Source: Desulforamulus ferrireducens
GTDB taxonomy: Bacteria; Bacillota; Desulfotomaculia; Desulfotomaculales; Desulfotomaculaceae
Length of the DNA: 64,000 nt
Assembly (NCBI RefSeq): GCF_002005145.1
Contig: NZ_CP019698.1
Location: 2,542,001 to 2,606,000, forward strand
Reading direction: 5' to 3'
Shown: positions 31,152-39,867 of the stretch, piece by piece
How positions within the stretch are numbered: position 1 is the first letter of the stretch
Layout: each line of letters starts with the position of its first letter
Made by a program: the position numbers and the translations under genes
The notes under the pieces: generated by a model
The model's database searches: none
Told to the model about the DNA's origin: nothing
The model's input: only the letters and a program-made list of their open reading frames with translations

Positions 31152-33222
31152 AGGCTGTCTCCTCGGTTCCCAGATCCTTCACCAGGCCACGCACGTCCAC
31201 AATGAGGGCTACTTTGCCGTCACCCAGGATGCAGGCACCGGATAAACCGTGAACTTGACCCAGGTAATCACCCAATGACTTAATCACAATTTCCTGTTCA
31301 CCCAGGAGTTTATCCACCACCACGGCAATACGCTTGTCGCCGGAACCCAGGATAACCACAAACATTTTGCTATCCTCGGCACAGTCCGGGCAGTTAAACA
31401 TTTGTCCCAAGCGAACCAGGGGCAGGATACGCTCCCGTACTACGATTACCTCGTTGTTACCAATACGGCGAATATCTTTATCGGTAATACGGATGGTTTC
31501 GGATACGTTGGTCAAGGGAAAAGCATAGACTTGCTTACCCAAGGTAATCATCAGGGCACGAATAATGGCCAAAGTCAAGGGCAAGCGAATGGTGATGGTG
31601 GTGCCGGCACCAAGTTTGGTGTCCAATTCCACCGTACCATTGATTTGCTCAATGGCTGTGTTCACCACATCCATACCCACACCACGACCGGAGAGGTCAC
31701 TCACCTCGTTGTTTTTCGTGGAAAGACCTGCTCTAAAGATAAGCTGCAGGGCTTCCTTATCACTCATGCGATCCGCGGTTTCCCGATCCACAAAACCCAT
31801 TTCCACGGCTTTGTTTCTAATTTTGTTGGCATCGATGCCACGGCCATCATCCTGGACAGTGATGACGATATGGCTTTCGGCATAGGAGGCTTTCAGCAGC
31901 AGGGTACCGGTGGCCGGTTTACCCGCAGCCAGACGTTCCTCTGGTGTTTCAATACCGTGGTCGATGGAGTTACGAATGAGGTGGATGAGGGGATCGCCAA
32001 TTACTTCAATAACGTTGCGGTCCAGCTCGGTTTCTTTACCTTCCACCACAAAGTCAATTTCCTTATTCAGCTTCTGGGCAGTATCCCGCACCATGCGGGG
32101 GAAGCGATTAAACAATTGAGCCACCGGCAGCATGCGAGCCTTCATAATTTGTTCCTGCAAATCGCCGGTTACTTGGCCTAAATGGTTAGAAATTTCATTA
32201 ATGGCTTCCACCAGGTCATCGGAACCATAACGGGATTCAAAAATCTCCGCAAAACGATTAAGGCGGGTTCGGTCAATAACCAGCTCGCCTACCAGGTTCA
32301 TAAGATTATCCAGTTTAGTAACATCCACCCGCACGGTTTTCACGGACTTTTTATCCGCACCCTCCTGCTGTTTAGCAGTACCGTTTTCCCGGGCTTGCGG
32401 AGCGTTTTCCACCACCTTGGTGTTGGTCTTTTCCGCATAGGGTTCCCCATGCTGTAAAACCACCGGTTGCACCTCGGCAGCGGTTACTTCAGAAATGGTG
32501 ATCATCAAGTTTTTAATGCGGTCGGCATCTTCCTTGGTAATAAAGAGTACTTGGAAGCCGACATCATATTTGCCGTCCTGAATATCTTCAGCGGACGGTT
32601 CACTTTTGATTATATCGCCAATTTGTTGCAGGGTTTCAAAGACCAGAAAAGCCCGTACATTTTTCATTTGACAATCCCGGTCGATATCGATAGCCACCCG
32701 GAAGCATTGAAAGCCTCTGAGCTCTGCTTCGCGAATAACAACTTCTTCTACCTCGCCAATCTCCAGCCAACGACGGTCAGGTATTGACTCCACAATAGGG
32801 GCGGTAGGCTGAACCACTTCTGCAACTGCCTGTTCCCCTTGGCCGTCCCCCTGCACAAAGGCTTTAATTTTCTCTACCACCCCGGAGGTATCCACAGCCG
32901 GCCCTTCCCCAATCACCTCATCCTTTAAGTCTTTCAGGGTATCAAGGGCCTCAAAAAGCACATTAATCATGGGGGAAGTAACATGAATCTCCCCATGACG
33001 GATTTTATCAAACAGGTTTTCCATTTCGTGAGTAAGACTGGCCATACCTTGGTAGCCCATAATGCCTGAGGAGCCTTTAATTGTGTGAGCCGCCCGGAAA
33101 ATTTCCTGAATAATATCCGGGTTCCCTTCATCTCGCTCCAGGGCCAGCAGCCCATCGTTAATTACTTGAATTTTTTCCTCCAGCTCATCTATAAAAACCC
33201 CGATTTCCAAATCTGAAAACAT
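31138..33222 (-). CDS. cheA: CheA, chemotaxis histidine kinase
   Basis: CheA is the kinase that phosphorylates CheY and CheB. The 694-residue product has the HPt domain with His46 in 'RAAHTIKGSSGIMGY', a CheY-binding P2-like domain (about 155-250), the dimerisation helices ('VDVTKLDNLMNLVGELVIDR'), the ATPase domain with the N box 'DPLIHLIRNSIDHGIETPEE' and 'GRGVGMDVV', and the CheW-like regulatory domain from about 560. It is in a cheW-cheA-cheB operon downstream of the stator genes. Confidence 0.98.
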   Translation of the reverse strand: MFSDLEIGVFIDELEEKIQVINDGLLALERDEGNPDIIQEIFRAAHTIKGSSGIMGYQGMASLTHEMENLFDKIRHGEIHVTSPMINVLFEALDTLKDLKDEVIGEGPAVDTSGVVEKIKAFVQGDGQGEQAVAEVVQPTAPIVESIPDRRWLEIGEVEEVVIREAELRGFQCFRVAIDIDRDCQMKNVRAFLVFETLQQIGDIIKSEPSAEDIQDGKYDVGFQVLFITKEDADRIKNLMITISEVTAAEVQPVVLQHGEPYAEKTNTKVVENAPQARENGTAKQQEGADKKSVKTVRVDVTKLDNLMNLVGELVIDRTRLNRFAEIFESRYGSDDLVEAINEISNHLGQVTGDLQEQIMKARMLPVAQLFNRFPRMVRDTAQKLNKEIDFVVEGKETELDRNVIEVIGDPLIHLIRNSIDHGIETPEERLAAGKPATGTLLLKASYAESHIVITVQDDGRGIDANKIRNKAVEMGFVDRETADRMSDKEALQLIFRAGLSTKNNEVSDLSGRGVGMDVVNTAIEQINGTVELDTKLGAGTTITIRLPLTLAIIRALMITLGKQVYAFPLTNVSETIRITDKDIRRIGNNEVIVVRERILPLVRLGQMFNCPDCAEDSKMFVVILGSGDKRIAVVVDKLLGEQEIVIKSLGDYLGQVHGLSGACILGDGKVALIVDVRGLVKDLGTEETAYAAG

Positions 33223-33239
33223 ATTTGTACCTCCTAGGC

Positions 33240-33722
33240 TTAGGCGCCAAAATTAGCCTGCATAAGTTGATCCTTTTCTTCGTCCAATAATATCTTGTTT
33301 TGATCCAGTAAGATAATTAACCTTTCTTCTAGAATGGCAATGCCCCTTAAATAGGCGGCATCCACACCGTTGACCACCGGCGGCGGTGGCTCAATGGTAT
33401 TAACAGGTATCCTGAGCACTTCCTGCACGGAGTCCACAATCATACCTATGGTTTGTCCGGAAACTTCCACAATGATAATTCGGCTGTCCTGGGTACGTTC
33501 ATTTTGACCCAGCCCAAAGCGCAAACCAAGATCAATGACCGGAATAATGCGTCCCCTTAGATTAATTACTCCCTCCACAAAATGTGGTGAACGTGGGATT
33601 TTGGTGATACTTTCCATGCGAATAATTTCATAAACGGAATTAATATCTACACCGTAAACCTGCTCCATCAGTTGAAACACAACAACTTGTTCTTCCTGGG
33701 CACTGGACAAATTGTTAGCCAC
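33240..33722 (-). CDS. cheW: CheW, chemotaxis coupling protein
   Basis: CheW links chemoreceptors to CheA. The 160-residue product shows the CheW pattern: 'VVFQLMEQVYGVDINSVYEI', 'ITKIPRSPHFVEGVINLRGR', 'IIPVIDLGLRFG' and C-terminal 'YLRGIAILEERLIILLDQNK'. It lies 6 nt after motB and 17 nt before cheA. Confidence 0.97.
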   Translation of the reverse strand: MANNLSSAQEEQVVVFQLMEQVYGVDINSVYEIIRMESITKIPRSPHFVEGVINLRGRIIPVIDLGLRFGLGQNERTQDSRIIIVEVSGQTIGMIVDSVQEVLRIPVNTIEPPPPVVNGVDAAYLRGIAILEERLIILLDQNKILLDEEKDQLMQANFGA

Positions 33723-33728
33723 CGGAGA

Positions 33729-34511
33729 TCACTCCTTTTTGTCTGTAGTTATGGATAAACTCCTGATAATTGCTTCAGGTTCTACTTCTTGGTACTTGGT
33801 TCTTAAAACTATTATATCAACCCGCCGGTTTTGTTGGCGGTTTGCATCCGTATCATTGGGCACCCGCGGACGGTATTCCCCGTAGCCGGTGGCCGAAAGG
33901 CGATCCGGCGGTATATCACTAAATTCTATCAGCCGATGTACCACTGTGGCGGAACGGGCCAGTGACAGTTCCCAGTTGGACGGGAACTTGCTGGTACGGA
34001 TGGGCAGGTTGTCCGTATGGCCTTCTACCCGGATATAGTTGGGGGTTTGCTGGAGAATGGCCCCAATCTTATCGACAATTTCTTTAGCGGAATTGTTTAA
34101 GGCATCACTGCCCAGAGGGAAAAGCACCATATCTTGAAAGCTCACCACAACCCCTCTTTCTTCAATGGTTACGGTTACTTTACCGGCTAAACCTTGCCCC
34201 TGGACATACTCTTCTATTTGTCTTTTAATCTTCTCCATACTTTGTTGTTCAGCGGTTTCTAAGAAGGACTCCAACTCTTTACTTTCATCCGCGCCAGGCA
34301 CCAGGGAAGGCCCACCACTGTCCATAATGCTCTGACTGCCACCCATAGTTTTGGCCAGGGAGGAGGCGATGGCATGGTATTTATTGGCGTCTATCTTACT
34401 AAGAGTATACATCACCACAAAGAAGATTAATAGCAGGGTAATTAAATCGGAGTAGGTAATTAACCATCTCTCGTGGTTTGGTTTTCCTCCCTCTTCGCCC
34501 CTTCTTCTCAT
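33729..34511 (-). CDS. motB: MotB, flagellar stator protein
   Basis: MotB anchors the stator to peptidoglycan and carries the proton- (or sodium-) binding Asp. The 260-residue product has a basic N-terminus, one membrane helix with 'WLITYSDLITLLLIFFVVMY' that contains the key Asp (about residue 22), a plug region, and an OmpA-like domain ('IRVEGHTDNLPIRTSKFPSN', 'LSATGYGEYRPRVPND'). It follows motA by 3 nt. Confidence 0.97.
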   Translation of the reverse strand: MRRRGEEGGKPNHERWLITYSDLITLLLIFFVVMYTLSKIDANKYHAIASSLAKTMGGSQSIMDSGGPSLVPGADESKELESFLETAEQQSMEKIKRQIEEYVQGQGLAGKVTVTIEERGVVVSFQDMVLFPLGSDALNNSAKEIVDKIGAILQQTPNYIRVEGHTDNLPIRTSKFPSNWELSLARSATVVHRLIEFSDIPPDRLSATGYGEYRPRVPNDTDANRQQNRRVDIIVLRTKYQEVEPEAIIRSLSITTDKKE

Positions 34512-34514
34512 TGG

Positions 34515-35300
34515 CTATTCTTCCTCTCCGTAGGATTGTTTGGTTTGGGCCGGTTTGATAAAGGCATTAAGTCTTTCTCTAATAATAGTGGGGTTATAGC
34601 CGGCTTGCAGAGCCAAAATGCCTTCTATCATCATTTCCCGCCTGATTAACTCCTTTTTACTTAGGTTCTTTAATTTGGCGCCAATGGGCAACCAAAAAAC
34701 GTTGGCGGAACCAACACCATAGAGGGTGGCAATAAAGGCCATGGCAATGGCCGGTCCCAGACTGTCTGGATCGGACAAACTACCCAACACATGCACCAAA
34801 CCCATAACGGTACCGATAATACCCATGGTAGGAGCGTAACCACCGGCTGATTCAAAAATATGTACACCCACTTGATGTCTTTCGTAGGAGGAATAAACCT
34901 CGGTTTCTAAAATACTGCGCACCATTTCAGGATCGGTGCCGTCAACCACCAGTTGCATGGCTTTGCGCAAGAATAAATCATCAATATTATCTAACTGGCT
35001 ATCCAGATAAAGTAAACCTTCCCGCCGCGCTTTCTCCGCTAATTCGACAATTAGGTTTATGGTCTCCTGAAAATCCGGCACTTTTTTGGATACCGCTGTT
35101 TTAATTAGGGTAGGAATTGTTAATACTTCCTGCGTGGAAAAAGCAATTATTGTGGCACCAATGGTGCCGCCAAAAACAATTATAAAGGCACTGGGTGCCA
35201 CTAAAGCGCTGGCATGGCCACCTTCCAAAAGAAATCCGCCAATTAGACAAAAACTTGCAATTAATAAACCCAAAGGGGTCATTATTTCCAATTTAGTCAC
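34515..35300 (-). CDS. motA: MotA, flagellar stator protein
   Basis: MotA surrounds MotB and drives rotor rotation. The 261-residue product has four membrane helices, with 'PLGLLIASFCLIGGFLLEGG' first, the ring 'PSAFIIVFGGTIGATIIAFS', and 'SAGGYAPTMGIIGTVMGLVH' for helix 3, plus 'IATLYGVGSANVFWLPIGAK' for helix 4. The cytoplasmic loop contains the usual charged residues. It is the first gene of the motA-motB-cheW-cheA-cheB operon. Confidence 0.97.
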   Translation of the reverse strand: MTKLEIMTPLGLLIASFCLIGGFLLEGGHASALVAPSAFIIVFGGTIGATIIAFSTQEVLTIPTLIKTAVSKKVPDFQETINLIVELAEKARREGLLYLDSQLDNIDDLFLRKAMQLVVDGTDPEMVRSILETEVYSSYERHQVGVHIFESAGGYAPTMGIIGTVMGLVHVLGSLSDPDSLGPAIAMAFIATLYGVGSANVFWLPIGAKLKNLSKKELIRREMMIEGILALQAGYNPTIIRERLNAFIKPAQTKQSYGEEE

Positions 35301-35560
35301 ATCCTTAACAATAGTAGAACTTTATGTAATTTTACGACTCTAAGCAAAGAAAATCCTGCATTTAGGGGTCGTTTTAGCAGAAAGTAGTTAATTTTTAATC
35401 TTTTAGGCTGTGTAGCTTTAATTTTTATTTAAATATTTAGTTCTTGGCCAATCCCAGCCAGTTGTTCATAACATGAATACCGTAATCGAGACAAAGCCAA
35501 TTATGTATAATATATAATATAATGAAAGTATTTTGGTGGTTAATTATCCGGAAAGGTTTG
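35301..35560. other. Divergent intergenic region, motA and comB
   Basis: About 260 AT-rich nucleotides separate the divergent motA and comB genes and should hold both promoters. TATAATATATAATATAATG just before 35525 is a good -10 region for comB. For motA I found only a weak TTGCTT-N17-TAAAGT on the minus strand and no SigD match. Confidence 0.4.
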
Positions 35561-36385
35561 GTGAAAAATTTGATCATCTCCCTTATACCCACAGCCCAAG
35601 ATATAATCCCAGAGTCCCTTAATAATAAATCGGCAGTTATGTTCGATATCTTAAGGGCAAGTAGTACCATCTCCACCGCCCTGGCCAACGGTTGTCAGCA
35701 GGTCATTCCTGTGCTGGAAGTGGCTGATGCCTTTGCATTGGCCAAAAAGTTGCCAGAAAATACCTACATTTTAGGCGGTGAAAGGGGTGCTATCAAGGTA
35801 CCTGGCTTTCACCTGGGCAACTCCCCTCTGGAGTATACCAGCCAGGTGGTGCGGGGAAAAACAGTTATCCTTACCACCACCAACGGGACCAAAGCTACCA
35901 GACTGGCGGCAGCTGGTGCCGGAGAGGTTTTCATTGGCAGTCTTTTAAATACCTCTGCTGTGGCCAACAGACTTTTGGCCAGGAACCGGGATGTGGCCTT
36001 AGTTTGCGCCGGCACCAGGGGTAAGTTTTCCCTGGAGGACACCTTGGCTGCGGGCATGGTGGTGCGGGAACTGGTCTATCTGTGGCAGGCTAAGGGCACT
36101 AAACCTTTAGCTGATGCAAAACAACCCGCTGTTACCCAGGAAATTTATTTGGACGAGGTGCCGCTGTTAGAAGGGGAAAACTTGGTCTTAGAGGACGCAG
36201 CGGTGGCTGCCCTGCGCTTGGCCGAATGTTATGGCGCCAACCCCCTCAGGGCTCTCTACGATTCTTTGCATGGCCAGAAATTATTGCAACTGGGGTTAGA
36301 GGATGATTTAGCCTATTGCTCGCAAGTAGATTTGTTTGATGTGGTGCCGGTATACCGAGACGGTAAAATCACCCTTAATCCATAG
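35561..36385 (+). CDS. comB: ComB-type 2-phosphosulfolactate phosphatase
   Basis: ComB removes phosphate from 2-phosphosulfolactate, a step in coenzyme M synthesis in archaea; bacterial homologues act in sulfolactate metabolism or have unknown roles. The 274-residue product has the family motifs 'AVMFDILRASSTISTALANG', 'ILGGERGAIKVPGFHLGNSP', 'VILTTTNGTKATRLAAAGAG' and 'DLFDVVPVYRDGKI'. GTG 35561 or TTG 35570 are the likely starts, both near GGAAAGG/GGTGA; a frame to 35522 is possible. A terminator follows at 36509. Confidence 0.88.
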   Translation: MKNLIISLIPTAQDIIPESLNNKSAVMFDILRASSTISTALANGCQQVIPVLEVADAFALAKKLPENTYILGGERGAIKVPGFHLGNSPLEYTSQVVRGKTVILTTTNGTKATRLAAAGAGEVFIGSLLNTSAVANRLLARNRDVALVCAGTRGKFSLEDTLAAGMVVRELVYLWQAKGTKPLADAKQPAVTQEIYLDEVPLLEGENLVLEDAAVAALRLAECYGANPLRALYDSLHGQKLLQLGLEDDLAYCSQVDLFDVVPVYRDGKITLNP

Positions 36386-36508
36386 GCCTACTTTGGCCAC
36401 TTCTGTAGCTTGTGGTCAAAGGGAAAGACCAAGTCTACCGCTTACAACCCCATTGATCTTCCATCTAAAATTAGATAATATATAGGAGTGTTCTATAGAT
36501 AGTTATAA

Positions 36509-36537
36509 CAGACTTCTTGAACCGGAAGTCTGTTTTT
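36509..36537 (+). terminator. Terminator between comB and the zinc-protein gene
   Basis: CAGACTTC (36509-36516) and GAAGTCTG (36525-36532) form an 8-bp stem with an 8-nt loop followed by TTTTT. It lies 120 nt after comB and 20 nt before the next plus-strand start, so it could also act as an attenuator in that gene's leader. Confidence 0.7.
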
Positions 36538-36555
36538 AGTTGAGAGGTGTTTTGT

Positions 36556-37383
36556 TTGAAAACCTGGTATGTGGAGGATGCGGGCGGCGGCTGCCAGGCC
36601 TTTGGTGAAGTGGTGGTACTGGTATGCGAAGAAACAGGCGAGATTTATTCTGCCAGAGTTCCCGTTACCTGGAGTAATAAAATGAGCTGGGAAGAATTGG
36701 TTTGCCAACTGATGCAAGAGCTGATGGAACAAGCCGGGGCCACCAAGGCGGATCAGTTCTTGGTCTGCTCCGGTAATATATTCCATACCTATCACAAATG
36801 GCTCACTGAAAAGGGCTACCACTGGCAAACCCATAAGATGGACGGCCTGGCTCATGATGCGGCAGAGGGTGCCTTTCATAACATGGTGGTAGAGGCAGGC
36901 TTCCCCGAGCATATCAAATTAATTGAGCGGGATTACCGCAGTTACTACTCGGATATTGAAAGATGGGTCGCTGCTGACCCTGAGAGGAAAAAGCTATACT
37001 GGAAGGATCGAGAAGTACGTAAAAAACCGTCCCTGCCAAGGTATGTCTTAAAGAGTACCCTGAGCAAGGCCAGAAGTTGTCACGGCTGTCATAAGCCAAT
37101 TCCTCCCTTTAGTCCCGCTGTGGAATTAAAGTATCGTCAGGACGGACGAAAGTTCAGATTCTTTTTTCATCCCCAGTGCAGTCCGGTGCAACCTCTTAAG
37201 TCCAATCTGTTGCAGCAGGAAGTGAATTGGCAGGGCGAGCGCTTGGCCGGTATTGTGGTGGTCTGCCCGGAGGAAGTCCCCTGTACCCTTTGCGGTAACC
37301 CCTTAGAAGTGGGCAAGAAAGCCTTTTACGCTTACCATGAAAATAAGCTGATATGCGGACATCTGGAATGTTTTGAATTATAA
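36556..37383 (+). CDS. Unrecognised protein with two Cys/His zinc-type clusters
   Basis: I do not recognise this 275-residue protein. The N-terminal 150 residues look like a compact alpha/beta domain beginning 'KTWYVEDAGGGCQAFGEVVV'. The C-terminal part has a CxxC cluster in 'SCHGCHKPI' (about 173-181) followed by 'FHPQC', and a second in 'CTLCGNPL' followed by 'CGHLEC' at the end, a treble-clef-like arrangement. This suggests a two-zinc nucleic acid or protein-binding module. TTG at 36556 follows GAGAGGTG by 6 nt; GTG 36547 overlaps that site. Confidence 0.7.
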   Translation: MKTWYVEDAGGGCQAFGEVVVLVCEETGEIYSARVPVTWSNKMSWEELVCQLMQELMEQAGATKADQFLVCSGNIFHTYHKWLTEKGYHWQTHKMDGLAHDAAEGAFHNMVVEAGFPEHIKLIERDYRSYYSDIERWVAADPERKKLYWKDREVRKKPSLPRYVLKSTLSKARSCHGCHKPIPPFSPAVELKYRQDGRKFRFFFHPQCSPVQPLKSNLLQQEVNWQGERLAGIVVVCPEEVPCTLCGNPLEVGKKAFYAYHENKLICGHLECFEL

Positions 37384-37409
37384 GAGGGCATCCCCTAAGG
37401 GTGCCCTCT
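37383..37409. terminator. Bidirectional terminator
   Basis: AGAGGGCA and TGCCCTCT pair, with CCC and GGG closing an inner stem, between two convergent genes. T-runs are short. The minus-strand partner's stop codon lies inside it. Confidence 0.65.
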
Positions 37410-37914
37410 AGTGATAGGTGGTGGTATTTGATTTTGCTCCCTCCAGAATTAACTTGAGTTTAGCCAGTTCCTCAATGTCTTGATTGACCTCCACCAGTTC
37501 TTTGACATGATGGTAGAGCTTCTCTAAGCCCAGGTGGACATCCCGGATCAGCAGGGCAAAGGGTTTATATTCTCCTTCTTGTTCTACCAGCAGCGGCGCC
37601 CCTTCCTCCAGTTGGTTCCAGTCGCCCAGGAGGACCAGGTTTTCCCTTTGGGCAATGAGGTGGATAAATTCCCACATTTCCGAGGAAAAGGCGACAATTA
37701 TCCCTTCTTCTATTTCCCAGTTTATCTCCAGTACCACCAGGTATTCTGCCGTATTGGTGACAACCAGATCCCAGGAAAACCAGTAGTCAATTTCTTCTCC
37801 GGCGTGAAACCGGGCGAATAGTTCGCTTATGTCTTCTTTTAGGGAAGGGATGACTACAACGACAGCTATTTCAGATTCCCCCAGGAATTCGGGGAATACT
37901 ACTTGTTTTTGCAA
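37408..37914 (-). CDS. Unrecognised 168-residue acidic protein
   Basis: I do not recognise this protein. It is acidic and aromatic-rich: 'IPSLKEDISELFARFHAGEE', 'IDYWFSWDLVVTNTAEYLVV', 'LLGDWNQLEEGAPLLVEQEG', with a C-terminal helix 'HHVKELVEVNQDIEELAKLK'. No signal peptide or membrane segment is seen. It is convergent with the zinc-protein gene and monocistronic, with no linked gene that hints at a role. Confidence 0.65.
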   Translation of the reverse strand: MQKQVVFPEFLGESEIAVVVVIPSLKEDISELFARFHAGEEIDYWFSWDLVVTNTAEYLVVLEINWEIEEGIIVAFSSEMWEFIHLIAQRENLVLLGDWNQLEEGAPLLVEQEGEYKPFALLIRDVHLGLEKLYHHVKELVEVNQDIEELAKLKLILEGAKSNTTTYH

Positions 37915-38041
37915 AATTATCGCCCCTTTGAGTGATTACCAATTACTAGGCATTATAACATATAAATTATCGTTAGATTATATTTTGTGGGATTTTATGT
38001 TCCTTGAGTGAAGGACTAGATTGCCAATGTAAGGTTGGTTT

Positions 38042-38249
38042 GGGTATGATATTATCCACCGCTCACTCCGTGCTCCGCGTCCACAGCACTAGGGCTCACC
38101 CGGGAGGAAATGGGGTCGCCTCAATTCAACTTCCTGTTTCAGTTCGGCTAGCGCGCACGTCCTGTGCGCGCTCCCCCATTTCCTCCCTACGTTCGCCAAG
38201 TGCTGTAACGACGCTGCGCAAGTCGTTTGCTATGGATAATATCATACCC
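38042..38249. repeat. 208-bp nested inverted-repeat element (MITE-like)
   Basis: This gene-free block has perfect 17-bp terminal inverted repeats, GGGTATGATATTATCCA (38042-38058) and its complement (38233-38249). Inside are nested arms: ACAGCACT (38083-38090) with AGTGCTGT (38199-38206); a 14-bp arm GGGAGGAAATGGGG (38102-38115) with its complement at 38174-38187; and AGCGCGCAC (38150-38158) with GTGCGCGCT (38164-38172). The whole can fold as one long cruciform. I see no open frame and no clear target-site duplication. A non-autonomous mobile element or a large structured RNA fits. Confidence 0.75.
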
Positions 38250-38342
38250 CACGAAACTTGGTACTTTTCTTTACTTAGCCTCAAATTGTGTGTTGTACCT
38301 AATCATGTGTTGTATGAATAAGGTAGTACCTGTCTTTGATTT

Positions 38343-39110
38343 TCACCACCGACGGGCAATTTCCCGGGCCAGCAGTTCCAGGGCTGCCGGTTGTTGGAAG
38401 TAGGCCAGGTGTCCTTTGACCGGATTTAGCTTTTCCAATTCACACTCCAGGTCAGTATCCGGCGGGCAGGCTTCATAGCTTACTAAATGAGGGCAAGCCA
38501 CGTCGATGCGGCCGGCCAGATTGGTCCAGTGGGCGGGGGTGGGACGCTGGCTGATTTTTGCTCTTTTTTGCAGCCATTTACGGAACCAGAAAATAGGACT
38601 GCCCAGGGTAATAAAGTGTTTAATTTGCTTCACCTGGTCCGGTCTTTGCTGCATGGCGCAAAAGGAAATCATGGTGCCCAGGCTGTAGGCAATGAGGGTA
38701 ACAGGACCCGGCAGGTTGGCTATGCTCTGGTAAAAGCGGTCGTTTACCTGTTGGTAAACCTGTTCATTCAAAATGTAGCTAAAAATATCGCCAAAGTTGT
38801 CTGCCACCAGATTAACAAAGTCCTTTAGTGGCCCCCGCCCCAGCCTCTCTTTCCCATCGCCTCGGGCAAGCTGAACCGCAAGATCCCTTTGCATTTCTTC
38901 CTCAATCTCTCTGGTCAACAGGTAAGTTAGTTTCTTCCAGCCATCCCCTGGTTGCGGCACTAAATCATAATAATAGATGCCACTGAAATGAATATCTGTT
39001 TCCTTAATACCCTGATTTATCAAATGAGGCAGCAGCGCATCGGCCCAGTGCCGCCAATATTCTCGGTTAGTGTCATGACCCATCCCGTGGATAAAAACGA
39101 TATAACCTAT
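38343..39110 (-). CDS. Alpha/beta hydrolase (lipase/esterase-like), unusual start
   Basis: The product has the nucleophile elbow in 'LIAYSLGTMISFCAMQQRPD' (AYSLG, normal GxSxG place) and an oxyanion strand 'YIVFIHGMGHDTNREYWRHW'. The catalytic Ser is in AYSLG; the acid and His candidates lie in the C-terminal third ('FITLGSPIFWFRKW', 'GHLAYFQQPAALELLAREI'). The first ATG is at 39083, but it cuts off the conserved 'YIVFIHG' strand. The frame is open to ATA 39110, which stands about 9 nt after AGAGGG; the codon before ACC ATA is a stop. ATA may be the start, or a base may be lost. See findings. Confidence 0.72.
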   Translation of the reverse strand: MGYIVFIHGMGHDTNREYWRHWADALLPHLINQGIKETDIHFSGIYYYDLVPQPGDGWKKLTYLLTREIEEEMQRDLAVQLARGDGKERLGRGPLKDFVNLVADNFGDIFSYILNEQVYQQVNDRFYQSIANLPGPVTLIAYSLGTMISFCAMQQRPDQVKQIKHFITLGSPIFWFRKWLQKRAKISQRPTPAHWTNLAGRIDVACPHLVSYEACPPDTDLECELEKLNPVKGHLAYFQQPAALELLAREIARRW

Positions 39111-39142
39111 GGTTCACACCCTCTTTCCGTGTTTACCACAGG

Positions 39143-39808
39143 TTATGTTTGATTTTTTTGCAGTAGACCAGGATTTAACTGTCCCAGGTGCTTAATAATC
39201 CATTCCTGACGTCCACAGTACTTAAAGAAATGCATGGAAAATTCCGTGGCCCAGCCAATGCTGAGGGAGAAAACCACTGTCCCTAATCCCACCGGCCCTC
39301 CCAGAAGAAAGCCCAGGCCAACCACCGTTAATTCGATGGCTGTTCTAACCACCCCAATGCGCCAGCCGGTTATTTTATGAAGGCCTACCATCAGGCTGTC
39401 CCGCGGTCCGGTGCCCATTCTGGCCGAGATATACATACCGGTGGCGAAACCACAGCCCATAACCCCAATAAAGAGGTAAAGGAGCCGCACCAGGTAGGAG
39501 TCGTAGGCGGGAATCCAGCCTTGGTTGAGGATGATGTCGGCAAATACTCCGATAAAGATCATATTTAAAATGGTGCCGCTACTTGGTTTAACCCCCATGG
39601 GGTAGGCCAGGAGGACACAAAGTAACCCGGTACCAATCATAATTTGGCCAAAGGTAAAAGGTAGATAACTGGTTAGGCCCATGTGCAAAACATCCCAGGG
39701 GCTAATCCCTAGCTGCGCCTGGATAATCAAGACTATGGACAGGCCAAAAAGAAAAAGACCCAGCATTAACCAGGACAGTTGGAGCAAATGAAAAATTGTC
39801 TTTTTCAT
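39143..39808 (-). CDS. YczE/YitT-type membrane protein
   Basis: The 221-residue product is an integral membrane protein with about five or six helices, beginning 'LQLSWLMLGLFLFGLSIVLI'. The pattern 'QAQLGISPWDVLHMGL' and 'ARMGTGPRDSLMVGLHKITG' marks the YczE/YyaS family, whose function is not established. It ends close to the hydrolase gene on the same strand, so a shared transcript is possible. Confidence 0.8.
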   Translation of the reverse strand: MKKTIFHLLQLSWLMLGLFLFGLSIVLIIQAQLGISPWDVLHMGLTSYLPFTFGQIMIGTGLLCVLLAYPMGVKPSSGTILNMIFIGVFADIILNQGWIPAYDSYLVRLLYLFIGVMGCGFATGMYISARMGTGPRDSLMVGLHKITGWRIGVVRTAIELTVVGLGFLLGGPVGLGTVVFSLSIGWATEFSMHFFKYCGRQEWIIKHLGQLNPGLLQKNQT

Positions 39809-39867
39809 ACTTTCCTCCTAAAATTATTAGCTAACTAAATTTTATTACATCTACAGTTCAAAGTAAA

